A stretch of DNA of 7,823 nt from a bacterium (lineage in GTDB: Bacteria; RBG-13-66-14), in NCBI GenBank assembly GCA_021107695.1, contig JAIOSI010000278.1:1-7823 (forward strand). Direction: 5' to 3'. Under the pieces are notes generated by a model. That model searched no databases, was not told the origin of the DNA, and worked only from the letters and a program-made list of their open reading frames with translations. Position 1 is the first letter of the stretch, and the number at the start of each line of letters is the position of its first letter. The position numbers and the translations under genes are program-made. Below, piece by piece: positions 1 to 5,034 of this stretch.

Positions 1-14
1 ACACCCTCCAGTTA

Positions 15-116
15 GTCGGACGTAGTCCGGCTGCCAAGAGAGACATCGGCTCACCCTGAATAAAAGGCTACCCATTACGGGTAACCTCTCTCGTGGCAGA
101 TGAGCTACGCTCGCCA
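15..116. repeat. Cluster of three small hairpins
   Basis: Three inverted repeats follow one another in non-coding sequence. The first is a 7-bp stem (15-21 with 25-31, one G-T pair, 3-nt loop). The second is an 8-bp stem with one mismatch (66-73 with 79-86). The third is nested: TGAGC/GCTCG around a TAC loop (101-105 with 109-113), with TGGC/GCCA outside it (94-97 with 113-116). None is followed by a run of T, so none is a convincing intrinsic terminator. The tail of an upstream gene may lie in the first few dozen bases, but no frame gives a recognisable peptide, so it is not called. Confidence 0.45.
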
Positions 117-128
117 ATATACAATCTT

Positions 129-157
129 GCGGACCGACCTGAAGGTCGGTCCCTACG
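129..157 (-). repeat. Palindromic repeat, GGACCGACCT core, copy 1
   Basis: A perfect 10-bp stem (131-140 with 143-152, 2-nt centre) is followed by CCCTACG, which is the cap motif seen repeatedly at 2834-3305. A second copy at 2912-2940 matches at 25 of 29 positions. Orientation is set on the minus strand because the differences in copy 2 are tolerated as G-U pairs only in a minus-strand transcript. Known family type: short REP/MITE-like non-coding palindromes. Mobility is inferred from the copy number, not seen directly. Confidence 0.75.
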
Positions 158-186
158 TAAAACTTTGTGTTTGTTCAGAGTACACT

Positions 187-228
187 GATAGGGGCGAAGC
201 TTGTCTTCGCCATTTGTAACTTCGCCCC
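187..228 (+). repeat. GGGGCGAAG hairpin, short copy, with two alternative pairings
   Basis: GGCGAAG (193-199) pairs with CTTCGCC (205-211) over a 5-nt loop. The same left arm, extended to GGGGCGAAG (191-199), also pairs perfectly with CTTCGCCCC at 220-228, so two mutually exclusive hairpins are possible. The element is the short form of the longer copy at 3112-3150: both read TAGGGGCGAAGC and then TTGTCTTCGCC, but the later copy has 14 extra bases between these blocks. Confidence 0.7.
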
Positions 229-264
229 CCACTCTGGCCCGCTCCCCAAATGGGAGAGGGAATA
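227..264 (+). repeat. CCCTCTCCCC-type GC hairpin repeat, degenerate copy
   Basis: This stretch matches the repeat at 1744-1781 at 30 of 38 positions without gaps. The sequence CTCCCCAAATGGGAG still forms a short stem, but the rest of the palindrome seen in the second copy has decayed. In reverse translation it gives LPFGERAR-like peptides, the familiar signature of repeat-derived false ORFs. It abuts the GGGGCGAAG element, so insertions have piled up side by side here. Confidence 0.65.
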
Positions 265-326
265 CGCCCTCGCAGAGTTTTCCGGAAGAAGCCCGGCCCT
301 GTGATACAACGCACCGCGTTGCCACC

Positions 327-356
327 TTGCCCGAACCGCCTGCACCGTGCTACACT
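327..356 (+). promoter_or_regulatory. Candidate sigma-70-type promoter for rbfA
   Basis: TTGCCC at 327-332 could serve as the -35 and TACACT at 351-356 as the -10, separated by 18 nt. A TGC just before the hexamer (348-350) makes it an extended -10. Transcription would begin near 363, giving a leader of about 25 nt before the rbfA start. This places a promoter inside a cluster often transcribed from far upstream, which fits the repeat insertions separating rbfA from whatever lies to the left. The call rests on motif and spacing only. Confidence 0.4.
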
Positions 357-387
357 CCCCCGTTAACTGAGTTTACCGAAGGATATT

Positions 388-735
388 ATGCACAAGAGTC
401 AGATCCAGATTGGGCGGGAGATTCGCAAGGTTCTCGGCCCCCTCGTCGATGAACTCCGCGACCCTGACCTTGGCGAGGTCAGCGTTACCGAGGTCGTCCT
501 TTCGCCAGACCTGCTCCATGCCAAGGTTTTCTTCGATGTGAACGAGGACGAGGCGGGAATCAAGCGCAATCAGGAAATCCTGGAGAAGGCGGCGGGCTAT
601 CTGCGTCGCCAGCTCTCCCTGCGGTTACGTCTGCCAACCACCCCCACGCTGCTCTTCCGCTTCGATGAATCCCTGCGCCGGGGCGAGCGGGTTGTGAAGC
701 TGCTCAGCGAAATGCCTGAGGAGGAGCTTGAGTAA
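388..735 (+). CDS. rbfA: 30S ribosome-binding factor RbfA
   Basis: RbfA is a small KH-fold protein that binds the immature 30S subunit and helps process the 5' end of 16S rRNA, notably in cold conditions. The 115-residue product is of normal family length. It shows the opening helix QIGREIRKVLGPLV (about 7-20), the RDPDLGEVSVTEVVLSPDL strand region (24-42), the AAG kink between the KH helices (68-70) and the closing strand TLLFRFDESL (87-96). The ATG start is supported by GAAGGA at 378-383, only 4 nt upstream. The gene overlaps the following NrnA-type gene by 8 nt, implying co-translation. The acidic tail EMPEEELE is short compared with enterobacterial RbfA. The gene is complete, and the family assignment is firm from motif content and neighbours. 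Confidence 0.95.
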   Translation: MHKSQIQIGREIRKVLGPLVDELRDPDLGEVSVTEVVLSPDLLHAKVFFDVNEDEAGIKRNQEILEKAAGYLRRQLSLRLRLPTTPTLLFRFDESLRRGERVVKLLSEMPEEELE

Positions 736-1708
736 GCCCACGACCGCCCTTTATAAAGATGCCGCCCGGCTGATTCAGAATGCCGAGAGGATCGTCTTCG
801 CCTCGCACATCAATCCCGACGGCGACACCCTGGGTAGTGCCTGCGCTCTGGCTCACCTGGCAAAGCAGGCTGGCAAGGCGGTGCAGCTATTCTGCTGGGA
901 TTCGGTGCCGGAGGAGTACAGCTTCCTCGTCGGCTCGGCGGGCTATCGTTCAAAGGTCAGCGAGCTGACCCCCGCAGACCTGCTGATCGTCCTCGATTGT
1001 AGCGAGCCGTGGCGGCTGGGCGAGGAGGTGGAGCAGCTTCTCCAGGTCGCTCCCCGCAGGCTGAACATCGACCACCACGCTGGCGGAACCCCGCTGGGCG
1101 AGGTCAACCTGATCGACATCACCGCCGCCGCAGTCGGGGTGCTGGTTCACGAGCTACTCGCCGAGCTGGACTGGCAGATTGACCTTCCCGCCGCCGAAGC
1201 ACTCTACACCGCCATCGACACCGACACCGGCTCTTTCCGCTATCCAAACACCGATGCCCGCTGCCTGCGGGTGGTCGCCGATCTGATCGAGAGCGGACTC
1301 CGCCCAAACAAAGTCGCCGAGCGGCTCTACGAATCCAACCGCCCACAGAAGTACCGCCTCCTCGGCAAGGCTCTCGATACTTTAGAACTACTCCACGACG
1401 GACAGCTGGCACTGCTCATTGTAACCGAGGCGATGTACGCCGAGACCGGAGCCAGCGTTGAGGACACCGCCGAGATCGTGGACTATGCCCGGGGCATCAG
1501 CGGGGTTGAGGTCGGTGCCTTCCTCCGCCAGGACGGCGCGGAGAAGGTCAAGCTCTCCCTGCGCAGTAAGGACGGCGTGGCGGTTAACGACCTGGTGAAG
1601 CCAATCGGCGGCGGTGGACATCGCTGTGCCGCCGGGGCGACCTTCACCGGAACCCTCGCCGAGGCGCGAGATTGGGTTGTCGAAGCGGTTGGGAAGGCAC
1701 TGCTATGA
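728..1708 (+). CDS. nrnA: DHH/DHHA1 phosphoesterase, NrnA-type oligoribonuclease/pAp phosphatase
   Basis: Proteins of this family are cytoplasmic Mn-dependent enzymes that degrade 2-5 nt RNA from the end and, in many members, dephosphorylate pAp; some act on cyclic dinucleotide products. The 326-residue length is typical. The DHH domain shows motif I SHINPDGDTLGSA (26-38), motif II VLDCSEPWRLG (88-98), the signature NIDHH (113-117) and motif IV AIDTDTGSF (162-170). All the expected metal-binding Asp/His residues are present. The DHHA1 domain ends in GGGGHRCAAG (294-303), the substrate-binding glycine loop. The start is TTG, lying within the end of rbfA and preceded by GAGGAGGAG in the rbfA codons, so translation is probably coupled. 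It lies between rbfA and truB, the classic place for this gene. pAp versus nano-RNA preference cannot be read from the sequence. Confidence 0.93.
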   Translation: MSKPTTALYKDAARLIQNAERIVFASHINPDGDTLGSACALAHLAKQAGKAVQLFCWDSVPEEYSFLVGSAGYRSKVSELTPADLLIVLDCSEPWRLGEEVEQLLQVAPRRLNIDHHAGGTPLGEVNLIDITAAAVGVLVHELLAELDWQIDLPAAEALYTAIDTDTGSFRYPNTDARCLRVVADLIESGLRPNKVAERLYESNRPQKYRLLGKALDTLELLHDGQLALLIVTEAMYAETGASVEDTAEIVDYARGISGVEVGAFLRQDGAEKVKLSLRSKDGVAVNDLVKPIGGGGHRCAAGATFTGTLAEARDWVVEAVGKALL

Positions 1709-1743
1709 GGAGGCATTTGCATAAGTACGCTTTTTTGTCTGCC

Positions 1744-1781
1744 CCTCACCCCAGCCCTCTCCCCAGAGGGGAGAGGGAGTA
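1744..1781 (+). repeat. CCCTCTCCCC GC hairpin repeat, intact copy
   Basis: A perfect 10-bp stem (1755-1764 with 1768-1777) closes on a 3-nt AGA loop, preceded by CCTCACCCCAG. It matches the decayed copy at 227-264. It sits in the 142-nt gap between the NrnA-type gene and truB, genes that are usually tightly packed, so it looks like an insertion into an operon. There is no downstream T run. The transcript could still form a strong hairpin that dampens expression or protects an upstream 3' end; that is inference. Confidence 0.75.
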
Positions 1782-1850
1782 CAAGCATCGCCTTTGTTGC
1801 ACCTCGTTCCATTTGCATCGGTCTCATAACATTATAACGAAGGAAAACCC

Positions 1851-2747
1851 TTGAAGCGTGAACTGACAGGCGTTCTGAACTGCAACAAGCCGGCGGGCTG
1901 GACCAGCTTCGATGTCATTCGCAAGCTGCGCAGCGCCCTCGGCGTAAAGAAGATGGGACATACCGGCTCCCTCGACCCCATCGCCACCGGCGTGCTGGTC
2001 ATCTGCCTCGGCAAAGCCACCCGCCTGGTGCAGCTTTTGATGGCGAACGACAAAGAATACGTGGCGGGGTTCCGCTTCGGCGCCGCCACCGACACCTACG
2101 ACTCCGAGGGCGCGGTAACCTCCGAGGGTCCGCTGCCGGAGAACCTCGCTGCGGCTATCGAAGATCGGATCGACGAGTTTCGTGGCGAGATTATGCAGAC
2201 TCCGCCGCCTTATTCCGCAGCGAAGAAAGACGGCGAACGGCTCTACAAACTGGCGCGGGAGGGCAAGCCCACCGATGTGCCGCCCCGCCCGGTAACCATC
2301 CACCGTTTTGATCTGATGAGTATCGAGGGCGATCTGGCAACGATGAAGATCACCTGCTCTAAGGGAACCTACGTCAGGGGGCTGGCGCACGAGCTGGGCA
2401 AGGCGCTGGGCTGTGGAGCGCACCTGGCTGGTCTCACCCGCACCCGCAACGGCATCTTCAACGTGGAGGACGGGCTGAGCGTGGACATCGCCCGTGCCGA
2501 GCTGAGCGAAGCCGCCGAGGCGGCAATCATTCCGCCGGAGAAGGCGCTGGCGTATCTGCCGAAGACAGAGATTCTCGGCGACGACCTCGCCCGCTACCTC
2601 AACGGAATGGCGGTGCCGATCCTCGATAAACTGCCCCTGGGGCAGCAGGCACGGGTCTTTGGTCCCACCGGATTCATAGGAGTTGGTACAGTCGAGCCGG
2701 GGCGGGGCGGCGCGGCAATCCAGCCGACAATCACCATCCACCGCTAG
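1851..2747 (+). CDS. truB: tRNA pseudouridine-55 synthase TruB
   Basis: TruB isomerises U55 in the T-loop of tRNAs to pseudouridine and acts as a tRNA folding chaperone. The 298-residue product has all family landmarks: KPAGWTSFDV near the N-terminus (13-22), the catalytic motif GHTGSLDPIATGVL with nucleophile Asp42 (36-49), TYDSEG (82-87), PPPYSAAKKDGERLY (118-132), CSKGTYVRGLAHELG (169-183) and LTRTRNGIF (195-203). The last 65 or so residues resemble the small C-terminal PUA-like tail. The start is TTG, chosen because AAGGAA at 1840-1845 lies at good distance and the next residues, KRELTGVLNCNKPAG, are the standard TruB beginning. No ribF or rpsO follows, although they often do in other genomes; a repeat block comes instead. 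Confidence 0.97.
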   Translation: MKRELTGVLNCNKPAGWTSFDVIRKLRSALGVKKMGHTGSLDPIATGVLVICLGKATRLVQLLMANDKEYVAGFRFGAATDTYDSEGAVTSEGPLPENLAAAIEDRIDEFRGEIMQTPPPYSAAKKDGERLYKLAREGKPTDVPPRPVTIHRFDLMSIEGDLATMKITCSKGTYVRGLAHELGKALGCGAHLAGLTRTRNGIFNVEDGLSVDIARAELSEAAEAAIIPPEKALAYLPKTEILGDDLARYLNGMAVPILDKLPLGQQARVFGPTGFIGVGTVEPGRGGAAIQPTITIHR

Positions 2748-2799
2748 GCAGCGCAGTGCGCTGCACCACAGGGCTGGCACTTCGTGCCAAAACACCCTG
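2748..2799 (+). repeat. Two hairpins directly after truB
   Basis: Beginning on the base after the truB stop, GCAGCGCA (2748-2755) and TGCGCTGC (2757-2764) form a perfect 8-bp inverted repeat with a 1-nt centre. A second stem, TGGCAC/GTGCCA (2775-2780 with 2784-2789, TTC loop), is framed by CAGGG at 2769-2773 and CCCTG at 2795-2799. The position suggests an mRNA 3'-end structure for truB. No U tract follows, so it is not a standard intrinsic terminator and could equally be more repeat insertions. Confidence 0.5.
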
Positions 2800-2833
2800 G
2801 GGTCGTCCGCTTCCGACAGAACCCTCAAGATTT

Positions 2834-2863
2834 TGTAGGGACGTATTGCAATACACCCCTACG
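2834..2863 (-). repeat. 28-nt capped palindrome, GTATTG/CAATAC core
   Basis: Positions 2835-2862 form a palindrome with 12 of 14 pairs: GTAGGG (2835-2840) against CCCTAC (2857-2862), and GTATTG (2843-2848) against CAATAC (2849-2854). The two non-matching pairs (2841/2856 and 2842/2855) are A-C on the plus strand but G-U on the minus strand, so the minus strand is the likely RNA sense. Read that way it begins GTAGGGGT and ends CGTCCCTAC, as does the plus-strand element at 3274-3305. Confidence 0.75.
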
Positions 2864-2882
2864 GTGTCTTGTTTACGAGAGA

Positions 2883-2901
2883 TGGGTTTTTCTATAACCC
2901 A
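2883..2901 (+). repeat. Short TGGGTT/AACCCA hairpin
   Basis: TGGGTT (2883-2888) pairs with AACCCA (2896-2901) over a 7-nt, T-rich loop. It lacks the GTAGGG caps of its neighbours. A TAACCCAC sequence recurs near 3251, perhaps a decayed relative. No role is evident. Confidence 0.35.
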
Positions 2902-2911
2902 CACCAATTTC

Positions 2912-2940
2912 GCGGACCGACCTAAAGGCCGGCCCCTACA
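2912..2940 (-). repeat. Palindromic repeat, GGACCGACCT core, copy 2
   Basis: This second copy of the 129-157 element differs at 4 of 29 positions. Two of the changes fall in the right arm of the stem and leave A-C mismatches on the plus strand, but G-U pairs on the minus strand. The right end reads CCCCTACA, the standard cap; the left end, GCGGACC, lacks it, so the caps are not symmetrical in this subfamily. Confidence 0.75.
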
Positions 2941-2979
2941 TCAACCATGCCGAAGATAATGTCATCTACGTTTGTACGG

Positions 2980-3022
2980 TGAGGGGTGGATTTACGAAGG
3001 GCGCAGCATGCTGCGCCCCTAC
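2980..3022 (+). repeat. Leader-plus-palindrome element, GCGCAGCA core
   Basis: A perfect 20-nt palindrome (2999-3018, arms GGGCGCAGCA and TGCTGCGCCC) is followed by the cap CCTACGA. To its left lies TGAGGGGTGGATTTACG (2980-2996), which closely resembles the leader of the next element at 3046-3063. The left cap is degenerate (TGAGGGG rather than TGTAGGG). The core is unlike that of the neighbour. Confidence 0.7.
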
Positions 3023-3045
3023 GACAATCGTCAAAAAGGCAAAAA

Positions 3046-3089
3046 TGTAGGGCGGATTTCACGGCAGGCATTAAAATGCCTGCCCTATA
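3046..3089 (+). repeat. Leader-plus-palindrome element, GGCAGGCATT core
   Basis: The element begins TGTAGGGCGGATTTCACG (3046-3063), followed by a perfect 10-bp stem, GGCAGGCATT (3063-3072) with AATGCCTGCC (3075-3084). The right end, GCCCTATA (3082-3089), also matches the left cap at 7 of 8 positions, so the cap-to-cap stem and the core stem compete for the same GCC. It shares its leader with 2980-2996 but has a different core. Confidence 0.7.
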
Positions 3090-3090
3090 T

Positions 3091-3106
3091 AAACCTCGCG
3101 AGGTTT
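3091..3106. repeat. Perfect 16-nt palindrome AAACCTCG/CGAGGTTT
   Basis: Positions 3091-3106 are a perfect palindrome with no spacer, lying 1 nt after the preceding element and 5 nt before the next. A spacerless palindrome can be a dimeric protein-binding site or a cruciform; as a hairpin its innermost bases would be unpaired. Nothing links it to a nearby promoter, so it is listed as part of the repeat array. Confidence 0.5.
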
Positions 3107-3111
3107 TAATC

Positions 3112-3150
3112 GTAGGGGCGAAGCGATTCCATCATGGATTGTCTTCGCCC
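3112..3150 (+). repeat. GGGGCGAAG hairpin, long copy with nested palindrome at the tip
   Basis: The cap GTAGGGGCGAAG (3112-3123) pairs through GGGCGAAG (3116-3123) with CTTCGCCC (3143-3150). Compared with the copy at 187-211, an extra 14 nt (3125-3138, GATTCCATCATGGA) lies exactly between GCGAAGC and TTGTCTTCGCC. The extra piece contains its own inverted repeat TCCAT-c-ATGGA (3128-3138). The result is one long stacked hairpin. Confidence 0.75.
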
Positions 3151-3273
3151 TTTTAGTATAGCGAGGATACGGCGTACCGCACCTCTTACTGGTTGCTTAA
3201 ACATTCCTCCGCACCTCCCTAAACAGGGGATTCAGAGTGAGGCCGTAGTGTAACCCACCCCTTTCGTATTTGA

Positions 3274-3305
3274 TGTAGGGGTACACACATAGGTGCGTCC
3301 CTACA
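3274..3305 (+). repeat. Capped imperfect palindrome, TGTAGGGGTACAC
   Basis: TGTAGGG (3274-3280) pairs with CCCTACA (3299-3305). Stacked on this are a tandem wobble (3281 G with 3298 T, 3282 T with 3297 G), one A-C mismatch (3283/3296) and CAC/GTG (3284-3286 with 3293-3295), leaving a small loop. The GTAGGGGT start and CGTCCCTAC end match the minus-strand reading of the element at 2834-2863, although the cores differ. Confidence 0.7.
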
Positions 3306-3321
3306 AACCATGTTAGCAGCT

Positions 3322-3350
3322 CTCCCCCCTGATCCTTTGTTTAAGGGGAG
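3322..3350 (+). repeat. CTCCCC/GGGGAG hairpin
   Basis: CTCCCC (3322-3327) pairs with GGGGAG (3345-3350). CCTT/AAGG (3334-3337 with 3343-3346) offers an alternative inner stem. It lacks the GTAGGG caps and resembles the other C-rich repeat type in this window only in composition. No T run follows it. Confidence 0.5.
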
Positions 3351-3401
3351 TTGTCCACGGGCTGGGGTGATGAGCGAAACCTTAACCCATGACAAGTTTG
3401 C

Positions 3402-3436
3402 GGCGGGGATTTTTTGCCGACGAGGCAATCCCCGCC
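3402..3436 (+). repeat. GGCGGGGATT/AATCCCCGCC hairpin
   Basis: A perfect 10-bp outer stem (3402-3411 with 3427-3436) encloses GCC/GGC (3416-3418 with 3424-3426), with a TTTT bulge (3412-3415) on one side and GACGA as the loop. It is the last strong hairpin before the flippase gene and lies about 100 nt upstream of its start. It could shield the operon from upstream transcription, but the T run lies inside the stem rather than after it. Confidence 0.6.
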
Positions 3437-3463
3437 CTGCATTTAAGACCACGTAAGGACGGG

Positions 3464-3493
3464 CTGTCTTTTAGCCGAGTTGTTTTATAGAAT
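3464..3493 (+). promoter_or_regulatory. Weak candidate promoter for the flippase operon
   Basis: TAGAAT at 3488-3493 matches five of six -10 positions and sits in the only A/T-rich patch between the repeat block and the flippase gene. The best-spaced -35, CTGTCT at 3464-3469 (18-nt spacer), is poor. Transcription would begin near 3500, leaving a leader of about 35 nt. The gene needs a promoter somewhere here because the repeat block separates it from truB, but this precise site is uncertain. Confidence 0.25.
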
Positions 3494-3534
3494 CACCCCA
3501 TTCGTTTGGTTGTAGAGTTGCCCAGAGGGAGAGC

Positions 3535-5034
3535 TTGGCTAAGGAGCGCATCAGCAAGCTGTGGCGCGATACCATCTTCATGTCCGGGGCGGGGCTATTC
3601 ACCGCTCTGTTCGGGATGGTTCGCGGTGCGCTGTTGCCAAAACTGATCAACAATCCGGCGGACTACGGTCTGCTGCTCATCGTCAACCTGATCGCCGGTT
3701 ACGGAGCCTATACCGACCTCGGGGCGAGCAGCGGCATCTATCGGCAGATTCCCTACCTGCGGGGTCAAAAAGCCTCTGAAAAGACCCTGGAACAGCTGCG
3801 GAACTCCGCCGTGGGTTTTGTGTTGCTAACCGGATTGCTGGCGGCGGGAGCGGCTCTGCTCCTCGGTCTGGGAATGATAAGCTCCTTCTCCACCGTGGCA
3901 GTCATCATTCTCATTCTGGCGGCGGTGCGCCTTCCTCTGCGCAACCTGATCGCCCTGCTGACCAACCTCCACCAGGCTGAGCAGCGGTTTGCTCTGCTGG
4001 CGAAGATCGAGGTCTGGTCAACCGTGGGATGGGTTGGCGGGGTACTGTTGGGGGCGTATTTCTGGGGGGTCAGCGGTGCCGTCGGCGTGATTGTTGCCGT
4101 GGAGCTGGTGCGGGTGGTGGTTTACTGGCGCACGCTGGGGTTCTCGCTAAAGCCAATTCTGACGGTCAAACCGACTCTCAGGCTGCTCTCCGTGGGGATG
4201 CCACTGACCGTGGCGACCTTCCTGCGCTTTAGTATGGAAAGCATGGACAAGCTCTTCGTGGCGCATTTTGTTGGTGGAGAGTCGCGGGGGTTCCTTACTC
4301 TTACTTTAACTGTGGTGATGTTCATAAACCTGTTACCGGGTAAACTTGGGACGGTGCTTTATCCAGACATTGCCCGCCAGACCGGTGCGGGGAAGTTGGC
4401 TTCGCTCAGGGAGAAGCTGTTACGATATACAGAGATTAACGCCTATCTGGGAGCGATTACGGCGGGACTTACCGTAATCGCTGCGCACACCCTGCTTCCT
4501 GGCTGGCTGCCCAACTACAAGGCGGCGATTCCCCTGATCGACCTCTACGCTCCCCGAATGGCTCTCTACACTACGATGTTGGTCGGCGGGAATATTCTGA
4601 TCAACCAACTCCTTGAGCGCAAACAGGTTAAGCGTTGGCTGATTCTGCAGGTTGCCTTCGTGCTGCTGTCGGTAGCAGCATGCTCCTGGGCTCTGCTCCG
4701 CTTTGGAGATGCCGAGGGGCAGGTGCTTGCCAACAACGTGGTGGTCATCCTCTACGTGCTGTTACTGCTATACTTCTCCGCCGGAGCGGTAAAAGTCAAG
4801 CCGCTGCGCCGCCTCGCTTTCATCGGGACTGTCCTGCTGCCGATACTCTACGCTGGCGGGGCGACGCTGGCGGTTCTTTACTTAATCGAAAACCTGTTGG
4901 CGAGGTGGTCGCTGATTCCGCTGTTCCTCGTCGGGGTGGCGGCGTTCGGGCTGCTGTTGATCCCCCTGCTGATTATCGAAGAGAAGCGGCTCGGCTTGCT
5001 GAGAACGATTAAAACGAAAATCCTGAAACGATGA
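3535..5034 (+). CDS. Polysaccharide flippase (Wzx/PST-like, MVF/MATE-type membrane protein)
   Basis: The 499-residue product is highly hydrophobic, with roughly a dozen membrane spans (for example about 44-60, 92-112, 118-137, 162-196, 304-324, 368-388, 400-416, 428-450 and 458-480) and a basic C-terminus RTIKTKILKR. Length, span pattern, the early FTALFGMVRGALLPKLI segment and the SMDKLFVAHFVG helix (235-247) fit the polysaccharide-biosynthesis flippases that turn lipid-linked sugars to the outer face of the inner membrane. TTG is the chosen start because AGAGGGAGAG lies just upstream; the in-frame ATG at 3580 has no ribosome site and would cut into the first helix. Its TGA overlaps the next gene's ATG (ATGA), so the two are translated together. 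The substrate cannot be told from the sequence. Confidence 0.82.
   Translation: MAKERISKLWRDTIFMSGAGLFTALFGMVRGALLPKLINNPADYGLLLIVNLIAGYGAYTDLGASSGIYRQIPYLRGQKASEKTLEQLRNSAVGFVLLTGLLAAGAALLLGLGMISSFSTVAVIILILAAVRLPLRNLIALLTNLHQAEQRFALLAKIEVWSTVGWVGGVLLGAYFWGVSGAVGVIVAVELVRVVVYWRTLGFSLKPILTVKPTLRLLSVGMPLTVATFLRFSMESMDKLFVAHFVGGESRGFLTLTLTVVMFINLLPGKLGTVLYPDIARQTGAGKLASLREKLLRYTEINAYLGAITAGLTVIAAHTLLPGWLPNYKAAIPLIDLYAPRMALYTTMLVGGNILINQLLERKQVKRWLILQVAFVLLSVAACSWALLRFGDAEGQVLANNVVVILYVLLLLYFSAGAVKVKPLRRLAFIGTVLLPILYAGGATLAVLYLIENLLARWSLIPLFLVGVAAFGLLLIPLLIIEEKRLGLLRTIKTKILKR

Noticed and set aside
68..325. Minus-strand 85-codon ORF and overlapping plus-strand ORF at 201-452
   Set aside because: Both run through repeat copies and hairpins, have no ribosome site or recognisable protein features, and the plus one overlaps rbfA.
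1813..1838. Promoter for truB with TATAAC at 1833-1838
   Set aside because: Transcription would start at about the ribosome site (1840-1845), leaving almost no leader, and the nearest -35-like TTGCAT is only 14 nt away.
1705..1854. Small ORF starting at ATG 1705, overlapping the nrnA stop as ATGA, reading APHPSPLPRGERE
   Set aside because: Most of it is translated from the GC-rich hairpin repeat at 1744-1781. The peptide is the familiar artefact of such repeats, and it runs into the truB start.
1824..2828. Long minus-strand frame of 334 codons opposite truB
   Set aside because: TruB on the plus strand has every family motif. The opposite frame is open only because of the codon bias of GC-rich coding DNA.
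2756..2959. 67-codon plus-strand ORF after truB
   Set aside because: It crosses the 2769-2799 hairpin, the 2834-2863 palindrome and the 2912-2940 repeat; the composition is repeat-derived and no start signal is present.
2748..3450. CRISPR array
   Set aside because: The repeated units are palindromes with differing stems and irregular spacing; there are no identical direct repeats with regular spacers and no cas genes.
3219..3653. Two minus-strand ORFs (3219-3452 and 3471-3653) in front of the flippase gene
   Set aside because: The first lies across three hairpins; the second is largely antisense to the flippase start. Neither has protein-like features.
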